Positions 17,337 through 27,617 of a stretch of 64,000 bases of DNA are shown here, piece by piece. Both the position numbers and the translations under genes were made by a program. Numbering within the stretch: position 1 is the first letter of the stretch; each line of letters opens with the position of its first letter. The notes beneath the pieces are model-generated. The model was not told the DNA's origin. It saw only the letters and a program-made list of their open reading frames with translations, and did not search any database. The DNA lies in contig NZ_SFCC01000004.1 of assembly GCF_004214935.1 (NCBI RefSeq), positions 1 to 64,000 on the forward strand, in the 5' to 3' direction. The stretch is from Amycolatopsis suaedae (GTDB lineage Bacteria > Actinomycetota > Actinomycetes > Mycobacteriales > Pseudonocardiaceae).

Positions 17337-18689
17337 TCACGCCGCCTTCCCCACCTTGAGCGGCATCCCCAGCTGGACCTCGGTCCCCTCGCCGGGAGCG
17401 GTGCGCAGCTTGCAGGTCCCCCCGTTGCGTTCCATCCGGCCGCGGATCGAGTCGGCCAGGCCGTGCCGGTCGTCGGAGACGGCGTCCGGGTCGAAGCCCT
17501 TGCCGCGGTCGCGGACGAACACCGTGACCGCCGTCGGCTCGACCTCGGCGAACACGCTGACCTCGTCCACCCCGGCGTGCTTGGCGGCGTTGACGATGGC
17601 CTCGCGGGTGGCCAGCACCAGCGCGGCCAGCCGCTCGTCCAGCTCGGTGTCGCCCACGACGACCTGCTGCACCGAGATGGCGAACGTGTCCTCCACCTCG
17701 CCGCAGGCGACCGCGATCGCCTCGGACAGCTGCCCGGACGGCCCCGACGCGGCACCGGGCGGCGGCGGTTCGGCCGCCCGGTCCTTGTTGCCGTAGCCCG
17801 CCGGCCCGTACAGCCACCCCCGCAGCTGCCGTTCCTGGCTGCGGGCCAGCCGCGCCACCTCCCTGGGCTGGTCGGCCTGTTTCTGGATCAGCGCCAGCGT
17901 CTGCAGGACCGAGTCGTGCAGGTGCGCGGCGATCTCGGCCCGTTCCTCGGTCCGGATGCGGGCCCGGCGCTCCTCGCCGAGGTCGCGCACCATCCGCACC
18001 CAGAACGGCACGGTCAGCACCGCCACGCCGATCAGCGTCGCGACCACCGCGACCAGTGCGAACTGCACCTGGCCGAGATCGCCCCCCTGCCACACGACGA
18101 CGGCGATCCCCGTCATCACCAGTGCGACCCCGGCCAGGATGCGGAACGCGGCCGACCAGCCGCCGCCCCCCAGCAACGCGCCGGTCACCCCCGACTTGGC
18201 CCCCGCGCGCCAGCGGCGGCGCTGCGACTCGTCCGCCTCCCGCCAGACGACCGCGGCACCGATCAACGCCACCGCCAGTGGTCCGGCGACCCAGCCGTTG
18301 AACAGCCCGGTCACCGCACCGCTGACGGCCGCCAGCCCCACCCCCAGCGCCAGCAGGCCGGCGGCTTGCTGACGCTCCCTGCTCGACGGGGCTGTCGTTT
18401 CCTCCCTCGACTGTGGCACGAACACCCACAGCAGGCCGTAGGCCAGCAATCCGGCTCCCCCGAGCGCGGCCAGCATGGCGAACACGGCCCGTACCCACAG
18501 CACCTTGACCCCGAGGTGGTCGGCGAGCCCCCCGGCTACACCGGCCAACGCCCTGCCGGGGCGCCGCCGGTACATCTTCGGCGGCTCCTCCGGTACGACC
18601 AGGTCTGCCGAGTCCCGCACTGTCCCCATGGCGTCCGGTGTCGCCGTGGTGAGGGTCTCGGATTCGGTCTGCTCTGGCACGTCACCCAT
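17337..18689 (-). CDS. PspC-domain sensor histidine kinase
   Basis: 450 aa. N-terminal PspC domain (residues ~39-95: MYRRRPGRALAGVAGGLADHLG) followed by more TM segments (~108-225), then a HisKA_3 dimerisation helix with the phospho-acceptor in AAHLHDSVLQTLALIQ (H258, next residue D259) and an HATPase domain (DRGKGFDPDAV, HGLADSIRGRM). ATG of MGDVPEQTE chosen because the upstream in-frame residues fall in the control region. Pairs with the response regulator downstream and faces a second PspC protein: an envelope-stress sensing unit. Confidence 0.92.
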   Translation of the reverse strand: MGDVPEQTESETLTTATPDAMGTVRDSADLVVPEEPPKMYRRRPGRALAGVAGGLADHLGVKVLWVRAVFAMLAALGGAGLLAYGLLWVFVPQSREETTAPSSRERQQAAGLLALGVGLAAVSGAVTGLFNGWVAGPLAVALIGAAVVWREADESQRRRWRAGAKSGVTGALLGGGGWSAAFRILAGVALVMTGIAVVVWQGGDLGQVQFALVAVVATLIGVAVLTVPFWVRMVRDLGEERRARIRTEERAEIAAHLHDSVLQTLALIQKQADQPREVARLARSQERQLRGWLYGPAGYGNKDRAAEPPPPGAASGPSGQLSEAIAVACGEVEDTFAISVQQVVVGDTELDERLAALVLATREAIVNAAKHAGVDEVSVFAEVEPTAVTVFVRDRGKGFDPDAVSDDRHGLADSIRGRMERNGGTCKLRTAPGEGTEVQLGMPLKVGKAA

Positions 18690-18724
18690 GGTCACACGGC
18701 CGGGGCCGCCGATCCATCGGGGAA

Positions 18725-18755
18725 ACCCCTGATCAACGTCGGCAAGTTCAGGGGT
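18725..18755. promoter_or_regulatory. Inverted repeat between divergent PspC genes
   Basis: ACCCCTGA (18725-18732) and TCAGGGGT (18748-18755), 8-bp perfect arms 15 bases apart, in the 110-bp gap between the kinase and the PspC membrane protein. A candidate operator for the response regulator, with half-sites spaced about two helical turns apart. Inference only. Confidence 0.4.
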
Positions 18756-18799
18756 GTTCCCGGATGTCACCTGCCCGCTCGTGACGGATGCTGGTCACC

Positions 18800-20065
18800 A
18801 TGAGTGGTGCAGCGACGGACGCTTCCAAGCGTCGCGGGGGTCTGGCCGCGGTCGAGGACACGGTCACCGACTTCTGGGCGAGCCGTCCCCGCCGGGTCAA
18901 GCGGGGCCGCAAACTGGCAGGCATCGCCGCCGGGATCGGCCGGCGCTACGGCATCGACCCGGTCGTCGTGCGAGTGGCCCTGGTGGCCGCGACGGTGTTC
19001 GGCGGCGTCGGCCTGCTGGTGTACGTCCTGGCCTGGCTGCTGTTCCCCGACGAGCACGACGAGGTGTCCCCCGTCGAGGCGTTGTTCGGGCGCGGCCGCA
19101 GCTCGACGTCGAAGGCCTTCACGGTGGTGCTCGGGCTGGCTCTGATCCCGCTGGTGACCGGCACGTTCGGCGGAATCGGGTTCGACGGCGGCTCGTTCCT
19201 CGGCCTCGGCCTGCTGTTGCTGGGGCTGTATCTGCTGCATCGCGGGCGCGGGCACCTCAACCGGCCGGTCTCCCCGGCCGTCGAGCGCGGCCCCGCCGCC
19301 TTCTCCCTTTCCGACTCCGACGAGGGGACCACCGTGACCACTGCCAAGGACGCGCCGGGGGCCTGGGACCCGCTGGGCGCCGCTCCCTTCGCCTGGGACC
19401 TGCCCGACCCGGCCCAGCCGCCGCCGGTACCGAGCCCGCAGCCGGAGCCGCCGGTCGTGCGGCGGCAGCGGTCGAAGGTCACCGCGGCGACCGTGGCCGT
19501 CGCGGTCACCATCGCCGGTGTGCTGACGGTGCTGGGCATCACCCTGGGCGGCTGGTTCACCGCGCCGCACATCATCGGCGTGACGCTGGGCGTGCTGGGC
19601 GTCGGCCTGGTCGCCGGGGCGTTCTCCGGTGGGGCGCGCGGCCTGGTCGGCTGGGCGATCCCGCTGTCGATCGCCGGTGTGGCGCTCACCGCCATCCCGT
19701 TCCACGAGATCCCCGGTGGCGTCGGCAACCTGGACGCCCGGCCGCTGACCGCCGCCGAGGTGCGGCCGGTGTACGAGCACGCCTTCGGCGACATCGACGT
19801 CGACCTGACCGCGCTGCCGGCGGATGCCGTCGTCAGCACCCGGGTCCACTCCGGTGCCGGGTCCAACACGGTGATCGTGCCCGCCACCGCCGACGTGACG
19901 TTCACCTGCGAGAGCAAGGTGGGCGACGTCGAGTGCCTCGGCAGGGAGACCTCGGGCGTCGGCAACGACCCGGTGACCGGGTTCGACGCCGGTGAGCCCG
20001 GCGGCCCGGTCATCACCGTGGATGTGTCCAGTTCGGCGGGAAGTGTGCAGGTGCGACGTGGCTGA
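18800..20065 (+). CDS. PspC-domain membrane protein
   Basis: 421 aa. PspC domain at ~30-90 (RRVKRGRKLAGIAAGIGRRYGIDPVVVRVALVAATVFGG), further TM segments at ~105-150, a Pro-rich linker, more TM segments (~230-320), then a C-terminal soluble domain (DIDVDLTALP... VTFTCESKVGDVECLGRE) like the beta-helical LiaF/DUF2154 outer domain. ATG at 18800 (an alternative lies 4 codons upstream). Divergent from the PspC kinase; likely its target or negative modulator. Overlaps the next gene by 8 bp. Confidence 0.85.
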   Translation: MSGAATDASKRRGGLAAVEDTVTDFWASRPRRVKRGRKLAGIAAGIGRRYGIDPVVVRVALVAATVFGGVGLLVYVLAWLLFPDEHDEVSPVEALFGRGRSSTSKAFTVVLGLALIPLVTGTFGGIGFDGGSFLGLGLLLLGLYLLHRGRGHLNRPVSPAVERGPAAFSLSDSDEGTTVTTAKDAPGAWDPLGAAPFAWDLPDPAQPPPVPSPQPEPPVVRRQRSKVTAATVAVAVTIAGVLTVLGITLGGWFTAPHIIGVTLGVLGVGLVAGAFSGGARGLVGWAIPLSIAGVALTAIPFHEIPGGVGNLDARPLTAAEVRPVYEHAFGDIDVDLTALPADAVVSTRVHSGAGSNTVIVPATADVTFTCESKVGDVECLGRETSGVGNDPVTGFDAGEPGGPVITVDVSSSAGSVQVRRG

Positions 20066-20252
20066 CAACGAAATCCGCAGGTTCGACGGCGTGAGCCTGG
20101 TCGGCGGGATCGTGACCCTGGGCGTGGCCGGGTTCGTGCTGTCCGGCGGGAGCTGGTTCGGCGGGCTCGACCTGCGCTGGATCCTCGCCGTCGGCGCGGT
20201 CCTGGTCGGGGTCCTGATGCTGGTCGCGTCCGTCCGCGGGAAGCGTCTTTAG
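20058..20252 (+). CDS. Small two-TM membrane protein
   Basis: 64 aa from GTG (VADNEIRRFDGVSLVGGIVTLGV). Two hydrophobic helices (~13-32 and 40-58). Start overlaps the PspC gene by 8 bp, so it is part of that transcript. The final codons ...CGT CTT TAG run into the palindrome at 20247, which supplies the stop. Function unknown, probably an accessory of the PspC module. Confidence 0.75.
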   Translation: MADNEIRRFDGVSLVGGIVTLGVAGFVLSGGSWFGGLDLRWILAVGAVLVGVLMLVASVRGKRL

Positions 20253-20262
20253 CGCGCTAAGG
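20247..20262. repeat. 16-bp palindrome copy 4 (variant)
   Basis: CTTTAGCGCGCTAAGG, one base off the consensus, between convergent genes. Its TAG (20250-20252) is the stop of the small membrane gene, in a different frame from the other stop-donating copies. Confidence 0.8.
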
Positions 20263-20276
20263 ACGGCGTCCGGGGG

Positions 20277-21824
20277 TCACTCCCACTCGATGGTGCCCGG
20301 GGGCTTGCTGGTCACGTCCAGGACGACCCGGTTGACCTCCGGCACCTCGTTGGTGATGCGGGTGGAGATCCGCTCCAGCACGTCGTAGGGCAGCCGGGTC
20401 CAGTCCGCGGTCATCGCGTCCTCACTTGACACCGGGCGCAGCACCACCGGGTGACCGTAGGTGCGGCCGTCGCCCTGCACGCCGACGCTGCGGACGTCGG
20501 CGAGCAGCACCACCGGGCACTGCCAGATGTCGCGGTCCAGCCCGGCGGCGGTCAGTTCCTCGCGGGCGATCGCGTCGGCGGCACGCAGGGTCTCCAGCCT
20601 GGCGGCGTCGACCGCGCCGATGATGCGGATGCCCAGGCCGGGGCCCGGGAACGGCTGGCGGTGCACGATGGTCTCCGGCAGGCCGAGTTCCAGGCCGACC
20701 CGGCGGACCTCGTCCTTGAACAGCAGCCGCAGCGGCTCGACCAGCTCGAACTGCAGGTCCTCGGGCAGCCCGCCGACGTTGTGGTGGCTCTTGATGTTCG
20801 CGGTGCCCGCGCCGCCGCCGGACTCGACGACGTCGGGGTAGAGCGTGCCCTGGACCAGGAAGCGGTAGTCGCCCTGGGCCTTCAGGTCGCGTTCGGCCTG
20901 CTCGAAGACGCGGATGAACTCCCGGCCGATGATCTTGCGCTTCTGCTCGGGGTCGGTGACCCCGGCCAGTGCCGAGAGGAACCGCTCGCGGGCGTCGACG
21001 GTGACCAGGTTCACCCCGGTCGCGGCGACGAAGTCCCGCTCGACCTGGGAACGCTCACCGGCACGCAGCAGCCCGTGGTCGACGAACACGCAGGTCAGCC
21101 GGTCACCGATGGCGCGCTGCACCAGCGCGGCGGCCACGGCGGAGTCGACCCCGCCGGACAGGCCGCAGATCGCGCGGCCGTCGCCCACCTGCCGCCGGAT
21201 CGCCGCGACCTGCTCCTCCACAATGGACGACGTGGTCCACTGTGGACGGATACCGGCGATGTCGTGCAGGAAGCGGCGCAGCACCTCCTGACCGTGCGGC
21301 GAATGCCCGACCTCGGGGTGGTACTGGACCCCGGCGAAGCGGCGCCCGGTGTCCTCGAACGCGGCGACCGGCGCACCCTCGGACGTGGCGGTGACCGTGG
21401 CGCCCTCGGGGGCCTTGGTGACGCTGTCGCCGTGGCTCATCCAGGCCGGGTGCCTGCGCGGCAGCTCGTTGTGCAGCACCCCGGCGTCGTCGGTGACGGT
21501 GACCTCGGTGCGGCCGTACTCACGGGAGCCGGTGTGCTCGACCGTGCCGCCGAGCGCCTGCACCAGCAGCTGGTGGCCGTAGCAGATGCCGAAGATCGGC
21601 ACGCCCGTGTCGACCAGGGCGGGATCCATGCCCGGGGCGCCCTCGGCGTAGACGCTGGACGGGCCGCCGGACAGGATGATCGCCGCGGGGTCCTTGGCCA
21701 TCAGGTCGGCGACCGGGGTGTCGTGCGGCACGACCTCCGAGTACACCTGGGCCTCCCGAACGCGGCGGGCGATCAGCTGCGCGTACTGCGCCCCGAAATC
21801 CACGACGAGCACCGGTCGAGCCAC
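20277..21824 (-). CDS. guaA: GMP synthase (glutamine-hydrolysing)
   Basis: Converts XMP to GMP with glutamine and ATP. 515 aa. N-terminal class I amidotransferase ([17 protein letters not shown] at start; GICYGHQ with the nucleophile Cys; GVQYHPEV His), ATP-pyrophosphatase P-loop SGGVDS (~225), and C-terminal dimerisation domain ending [16 protein letters not shown] start fixed by AGGAGG 8 bases upstream; a longer open frame exists but is not plausible for the family. In M. tuberculosis guaA lies in the same wider region as guaB2/guaB3. Confidence 0.97.
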   Translation of the reverse strand: MARPVLVVDFGAQYAQLIARRVREAQVYSEVVPHDTPVADLMAKDPAAIILSGGPSSVYAEGAPGMDPALVDTGVPIFGICYGHQLLVQALGGTVEHTGSREYGRTEVTVTDDAGVLHNELPRRHPAWMSHGDSVTKAPEGATVTATSEGAPVAAFEDTGRRFAGVQYHPEVGHSPHGQEVLRRFLHDIAGIRPQWTTSSIVEEQVAAIRRQVGDGRAICGLSGGVDSAVAAALVQRAIGDRLTCVFVDHGLLRAGERSQVERDFVAATGVNLVTVDARERFLSALAGVTDPEQKRKIIGREFIRVFEQAERDLKAQGDYRFLVQGTLYPDVVESGGGAGTANIKSHHNVGGLPEDLQFELVEPLRLLFKDEVRRVGLELGLPETIVHRQPFPGPGLGIRIIGAVDAARLETLRAADAIAREELTAAGLDRDIWQCPVVLLADVRSVGVQGDGRTYGHPVVLRPVSSEDAMTADWTRLPYDVLERISTRITNEVPEVNRVVLDVTSKPPGTIEWE

Positions 21825-21843
21825 CGAACCAACCTCCTGGGTA

Positions 21844-21872
21844 CACCTGCGACGACACCATCGTCGCAGGTG
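21844..21872. promoter_or_regulatory. 12-bp inverted repeat between guaA and aldehyde dehydrogenase
   Basis: CACCTGCGACGA-cacca-TCGTCGCAGGTG, perfect 12-bp arms around 5 bases, in the 72-bp gap between two divergent start codons. It could be a dimeric regulator's operator controlling either gene, or fold in the guaA 5' RNA just ahead of its AGGAGG. Confidence 0.55.
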
Positions 21873-21896
21873 AACAACGACGTCTACGGTGCGGGT

Positions 21897-23336
<1,440 letters not shown>

Positions 23337-23356
23337 GCGGGTGTCGTCACAGGGCT

Positions 23357-23405
23357 CGTGAAGGCCACCTTCACCACGCGAGACGTAATGAAGGTGGCCT
23401 TCACG
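23357..23405. terminator. 17-bp stem hairpin, bidirectional terminator/REP-like
   Basis: CGTGAAGGCCACCTTCA (23357-23373) pairs perfectly with TGAAGGTGGCCTTCACG (23389-23405), 15-base loop. Each arm is itself largely self-complementary (TGAAGGnnnCCTTCA). Lies between convergent genes; the right arm supplies the TGA stop of the monooxygenase gene (23401-23403). Confidence 0.7.
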
Positions 23406-24897
23406 TGCTTGGGACGTAACCGCTGGCGCGGCGGGCGGCGGCGGTGAGGGCCGCCGGGGACGGCGCGGACGGGAACACCGCGGCCAGGTAGCCGTCGGGG
23501 CGGACCAGCGCCGCGCCCTCGGCGCCGATGCCGAGGGCGGCCGCCAGCGTCCCCGGCGGGCGCAGCACGGACATCCCCGGCACCGCCGACTCGGACGCGG
23601 TGAGCAGCGTGAACGACGGGCCGAAGCGGGAACGCAACCGCGTGCCGTCCGGCAGCGCCGCGTCCGGGCACAACACGCCCGGCACCGGCGGCCGCACCGC
23701 GCCGGCCTCGCGGGGGAAGTCGTCCAGCGGACCGGCCACCGTCGTCAGCGGGGAGTCGACGTACCAGAACGGCTCGCTCAGCCTGCCCGAGTCGATCCGG
23801 TCGCGGACCGACTCGTCGCGGACGGCCCGTTCGAGCACCGACCGCCGGTGAGCGTGCTCCTCGTCGGTGGCCGGCACCAGGAACCGCATCGTCCGCCCGG
23901 TGACACGCAGGTTCTCCACGGCCGCCGCCCGCCGCTCGGCGTCGTAGGACTCCAGCAGCCCGGGACCGCCACGGCCACACCGGTCCAGCGCGATCTTCCA
24001 CGCCGCGTTCTCCGCGTCGAACAGCCCGGAGTTCATCCCGCGCGCCCCGAACGGGCTCATCACGTGTGCCGCGTCGCCCGCCAGCAGCGTCCTGCCGACG
24101 ACGAACCGCTCCGCCAGCCGCTGGTGGAACCGGTACACCGACGACCACACCGCCTCGTACGGCCCCGGCACGATCCTGCGCACCATCGCGTCCAGGTCCA
24201 GCGTGACGTCGTCGGCCACCTGCCAGTCGATGCGCCACACCGAGTCCGGCTGCGGATGCAGCAGCACCTGCCGCCCCGGGTTCCACGGCGGGTCGAAGTA
24301 GAACCGCCGCTCCGGCACGTCGAACCCCAGGTCGGCGCGGATGTCGCTGATCAGGAACCGGTCGCCGAACGACCGCCCGGCGAACTCCAGCCCGAGCAGC
24401 CCGCGCACCGCCGACCGGTGCCCGTCGGCAGCGACGCAGTGGCTGCCCGCCACCACCCCACCGGGAGTCTCCACCCGCACCCCGGAACCGTCCTGCTCCA
24501 GGCAGACGACCCGCTGCCCGTACCGCAGGTCCACCAGCGGCTCGGCACGTACCCGGGCCTCCAGCTCACGCTCGACCTCGGTCTGCCCGATGTTGACGAA
24601 CGGCGGGAACGCCCCCGGCTCGCTCGCGGGCAGCCGCATCGTCACCACCTCGTGCTCGCGGTAGAAGATCCGCCCGGTCGTCCACGTCACGCCCGCCCGA
24701 GCCAGCCGGGCACCGACGCCGATCCGCTCCAGCAGGTCCAGCACGTCACGTTGCACGCAGATGGACCGGCTGCCGACCGTCTCCCGCCGTGCGGCGGCCT
24801 CCAGCACGACCGACGCAACCCCGTGCCGTGCCAGGAACAACGCCGCCGCCATCCCGACCGGCCCGGCGCCGACCACGACGACGGGGCGATCACTCAC
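23401..24897 (-). CDS. FAD-dependent aromatic hydroxylase (MhpA/PheA-like)
   Basis: 498 aa, class A flavoprotein monooxygenase. FAD-binding [17 protein letters not shown] at residues ~9-25, second FAD motif [22 protein letters not shown] (~280-300), and a C-terminal thioredoxin-like tail. Hydroxylates phenols or similar rings with NAD(P)H in known relatives. GTG start overlaps the MBL gene stop by 8 bp. Last gene of the choD-MBL-hydroxylase operon. Its C-terminal codons GYVPST and TGA stop lie in the long hairpin, so the end of the protein may have been reshaped by the repeat. Confidence 0.88.
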   Translation of the reverse strand: MSDRPVVVVGAGPVGMAAALFLARHGVASVVLEAAARRETVGSRSICVQRDVLDLLERIGVGARLARAGVTWTTGRIFYREHEVVTMRLPASEPGAFPPFVNIGQTEVERELEARVRAEPLVDLRYGQRVVCLEQDGSGVRVETPGGVVAGSHCVAADGHRSAVRGLLGLEFAGRSFGDRFLISDIRADLGFDVPERRFYFDPPWNPGRQVLLHPQPDSVWRIDWQVADDVTLDLDAMVRRIVPGPYEAVWSSVYRFHQRLAERFVVGRTLLAGDAAHVMSPFGARGMNSGLFDAENAAWKIALDRCGRGGPGLLESYDAERRAAAVENLRVTGRTMRFLVPATDEEHAHRRSVLERAVRDESVRDRIDSGRLSEPFWYVDSPLTTVAGPLDDFPREAGAVRPPVPGVLCPDAALPDGTRLRSRFGPSFTLLTASESAVPGMSVLRPPGTLAAALGIGAEGAALVRPDGYLAAVFPSAPSPAALTAAARRASGYVPST

Positions 24898-25846
24898 CCC
24901 GCAACTCCGCCCACACCTGCCGGTCCCGCTCCGCGGTCCACACCCGGGGCGTGTCGACGCCGTCCAGTTCGTCCCAGTACCGCTGCACGTCGAAGGGCAG
25001 GCAGTGCTCGAAGATCGGCCACCGCCCGTACTCCGGTTCCAGCCGCGCGTGTGCCGCCCGGAACGCCTCGGCGACCGAACCACCGGCGCCGTGCACGCCC
25101 GCGACGGCCGACCGCAGTCCGTCCAGGAAGTGCCGGGTCTGCGCGATGGCCGCGCCGACGGCATCCCTGCCGCGGGCGACGTCGCCCCGCCCGCCCACCA
25201 AAGCCTCGGCGCCGAAGGCGGCGACGGCGTCCAGCGTGGTGGTCGCCCACTCGTCGTGGTGCGCGTCGCCGGTGTACAGCGCGGCCTGGGCCTCCACCAG
25301 GTCACCGGCGAACAGCACCCGCTGCCGCGGCAGCCAGGCCACCAGGTCACCGCTGGTGTGGCCACGCCCGCAGTGCGCCAGCACCAGCTCTCCCCGGTCA
25401 CCGCCCAGCGGAATGGTCAGCCGGTCGGTGAACGTCAGGGTCGGCCGGGTCAGCCCGGGGATCGAGTCCGGTTCCTCGAACAGCCGCGGCATCCGGCCGT
25501 ACTCGGACAGCCAGTCGGCCTCGCCACGCTCCTCGATCAGCTCAGCGGTCGCGCTGTGCGTGATGACCTCCTGCGCGCCGAACGCGCTGGCCCCCAGCAC
25601 CCGCACCGCGTGGTAGTGCGACAACACCAGGTAGCGCACGGGTTTCGACGTCCGCTCGCGTAACCGGTCCAGCCAGCGCCGCGCCGCCACCGGGGTGGCC
25701 CTGGCCTCGAAGCAGACCAGGAAGTCCTCCGCCTCGACGGCCCCGACGTTGGGGTCGCCCTCGGCGGTCAGCGCGTAGACGCCGTCGGCCAGTTCGACGA
25801 ACGATTCCTGCTTGGCAGCGGTGTCACCACTCGACGCGAAAGCCAC
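24890..25846 (-). CDS. MBL-fold hydrolase with non-canonical metal motif
   Basis: 318 aa metallo-beta-lactamase fold. The usual HxHxDH reads HYHAVR (in LVLSHYHAVRVLGA), so the Asp and third His are replaced; the later GRGHTSGD His and LFAGDLVEA Asp are present. Second metal site is therefore probably lost or rebuilt. I believe a subfamily with HYHAVR exists, so this need not be decay. GTG start 4 bases after choD. Likely acts on a lactone or ester made by its operon partners; substrate unknown. Confidence 0.8.
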   Translation of the reverse strand: MAFASSGDTAAKQESFVELADGVYALTAEGDPNVGAVEAEDFLVCFEARATPVAARRWLDRLRERTSKPVRYLVLSHYHAVRVLGASAFGAQEVITHSATAELIEERGEADWLSEYGRMPRLFEEPDSIPGLTRPTLTFTDRLTIPLGGDRGELVLAHCGRGHTSGDLVAWLPRQRVLFAGDLVEAQAALYTGDAHHDEWATTTLDAVAAFGAEALVGGRGDVARGRDAVGAAIAQTRHFLDGLRSAVAGVHGAGGSVAEAFRAAHARLEPEYGRWPIFEHCLPFDVQRYWDELDGVDTPRVWTAERDRQVWAELRGE

Positions 25847-25850
25847 GCCC

Positions 25851-27563
25851 TCACTGTGCCAGGTCGAGCCTCAGCGCGGCAGGTGCCGAAGCCGGAACCG
25901 CGGGCCGCCGCGGAGCGACCGGATCCAGCCGCCGGTACGGCAGGGACTGGTCCGGCCGCGGGTCGGCCTCGCCCTTGTTCGGCCAGAACGAGAACGCCCG
26001 CTCGGCCTGCGCGGTGATGGTCAGCGACGGGTTCACGCCCAGGTTCGCGGTGATCGCCGTACCGTCCACGATGGACAGACCGGGATGGCCGAAAACCCGG
26101 TGGTAGGGGTCGATCACGCCGTGCTCGGTGTCCGTGCCGATGGGTGCGCCACCAATGAAGTGCGCGGTGAGCGGGATGTCGAAGATCTCGCCCCAGCTGC
26201 CGCCCGCCGTGCCGCCGATGTGCTCGGCCGTGCGCAGGTTCGCCTCGTGACCCGCCTTGATGAAGCTCGGGTTCGGCTCGCCGTGCCCCTGCTTGGAGGT
26301 GTACTTCCGGCGGCCGAACAGCCCGCGCCGGGTGTAGGTGGTGATCGAGTTGTCCAGGCTCTGCATCACCAGCAGGATCACGGTCCGCTCGCTCCACCGG
26401 TAACCGTTGAGCAGCTTCGCCGCCTGAATCGGGTGCCGCAGCATGAACCGCACCGCCTGCCGCCAGCGCGGCACCGGCAGCGAACCGTCGGTGGCGATGG
26501 TCTGCAGCAGGCTCATCGCGTTGCTGCCCTTGCCGTAACGCACCGGCTCGATGTGGGTGATCTCGTCGGGATGGATGGACGACGTGATCGCCACTCCCCT
26601 GCTGAAGTCGCGTTCCGGGTCGACGGCCGACCGCGCGGCGCCAATGATCGCCTCGGAGTTGGTCCTGGTCAGCTCGCCGAGCCTGCGGGAGAGCCGGGGC
26701 AGCGCGCCGGTGTCGCGCATGCGGTGCAGCAGGTTCTGCGTGCCCCAGGTCCCCGCGGCCAGCACCACCTTCGACGCGGTCAGCGTATGCCGGAAGTGCC
26801 GCGACGTCGTCCCGGTCTTGCGGATGTCGACGGCGAACGTGCCGTCCGGCCGCTCGCTCAGCCCGGTCACCGTGGTCAGCGGGATGACCTTCGCGCCGCC
26901 CTGTTCTGCCAGGTACAGGTAGTTCTTCACCAGCGTGTTCTTCGCGCCGACGCGGCAGCCGGTCATGCACGAACCGCACTCGGTGCAGCCGGTGCGCGCG
27001 GGCCCGGCGCCGCCGAAGTACGGGTCGGCCACCCGCTTGCCTGGCTCGCCGAAGTACACGCCGACGGGCGTCGGGTGGAACGACTCGGTGACACCCATGT
27101 CCGCCGCGACCTTGCGCATCACCTCGTCGGCAGGCGTGACGCTCGGGTTGGTGACCACGCCGAGCATGCGGCTGGCCTGGTCGTAGTGCGGCGCGAGTTC
27201 GGACTCCCAGTCGGTGATGTGCGCCCACTGCCGGTCGCGGTAGAACGGCTTCAGCGGCCGGTACAGCGTGTTCGCGTACACCAGCGACCCACCGCCGACG
27301 CCCGCGCCGGCCAGCACCATGACGTCGTTGAGCAGGTGAATGCGCTGGATGCCGAAGCACCCGACCTGCGGCGCCCACAGGTAGCGGCGCAGGTCCCACG
27401 AGGTCTTGGCGAACTCGTCGTCGGCGAACCGGCGGCCGGCCTCGATGACGGCGACCCGGTAGCCCTTCTCGGTCAGCCGGAGCGCGGCGACGCTGCCGCC
27501 GAACCCCGATCCGACCACGATGACGTCGTAGTCCGGCTCAGTGGTGGTGTTACGAGCAGTCAC
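25851..27563 (-). CDS. choD: GMC-type cholesterol oxidase-like flavoprotein
   Basis: 570 aa, FAD-dependent GMC oxidoreductase. GSGFGGSVAALRL dinucleotide motif (~18-30), GAGVGGGSLVYANTLYRP (~87-104), Cys-rich CTECGSCMTGCRVGAKNTL (~199-217) and C-terminal GMC signature HPGLSIVDGTAITANLGVNPSLTI (~505-530). Same position next to guaB3 as M. tuberculosis Rv3409c (choD). True sterol oxidase activity is debated for that protein; substrate here may differ. GTG start, first gene of the operon with the MBL and hydroxylase genes. Confidence 0.88.
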   Translation of the reverse strand: MTARNTTTEPDYDVIVVGSGFGGSVAALRLTEKGYRVAVIEAGRRFADDEFAKTSWDLRRYLWAPQVGCFGIQRIHLLNDVMVLAGAGVGGGSLVYANTLYRPLKPFYRDRQWAHITDWESELAPHYDQASRMLGVVTNPSVTPADEVMRKVAADMGVTESFHPTPVGVYFGEPGKRVADPYFGGAGPARTGCTECGSCMTGCRVGAKNTLVKNYLYLAEQGGAKVIPLTTVTGLSERPDGTFAVDIRKTGTTSRHFRHTLTASKVVLAAGTWGTQNLLHRMRDTGALPRLSRRLGELTRTNSEAIIGAARSAVDPERDFSRGVAITSSIHPDEITHIEPVRYGKGSNAMSLLQTIATDGSLPVPRWRQAVRFMLRHPIQAAKLLNGYRWSERTVILLVMQSLDNSITTYTRRGLFGRRKYTSKQGHGEPNPSFIKAGHEANLRTAEHIGGTAGGSWGEIFDIPLTAHFIGGAPIGTDTEHGVIDPYHRVFGHPGLSIVDGTAITANLGVNPSLTITAQAERAFSFWPNKGEADPRPDQSLPYRRLDPVAPRRPAVPASAPAALRLDLAQ

Positions 27564-27598
27564 ACCAAAACTGTAACCCGCGCCACGCGTCCTGACTA

Positions 27599-27613
27599 CC
27601 AGTAAGTTACTGG
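27599..27613. promoter_or_regulatory. Operator-like palindrome upstream of choD
   Basis: CCAGTAA-g-TTACTGG, 7-bp perfect arms around one base, in the 54-bp gap between guaB3 stop and choD start. On the minus strand TACAGT sits 6 bases before the GTG, a possible -10 of a leaderless transcript, with the palindrome just upstream. The shape suits a TetR-type repressor. Confidence 0.5.
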
Positions 27614-27617
27614 CGGG

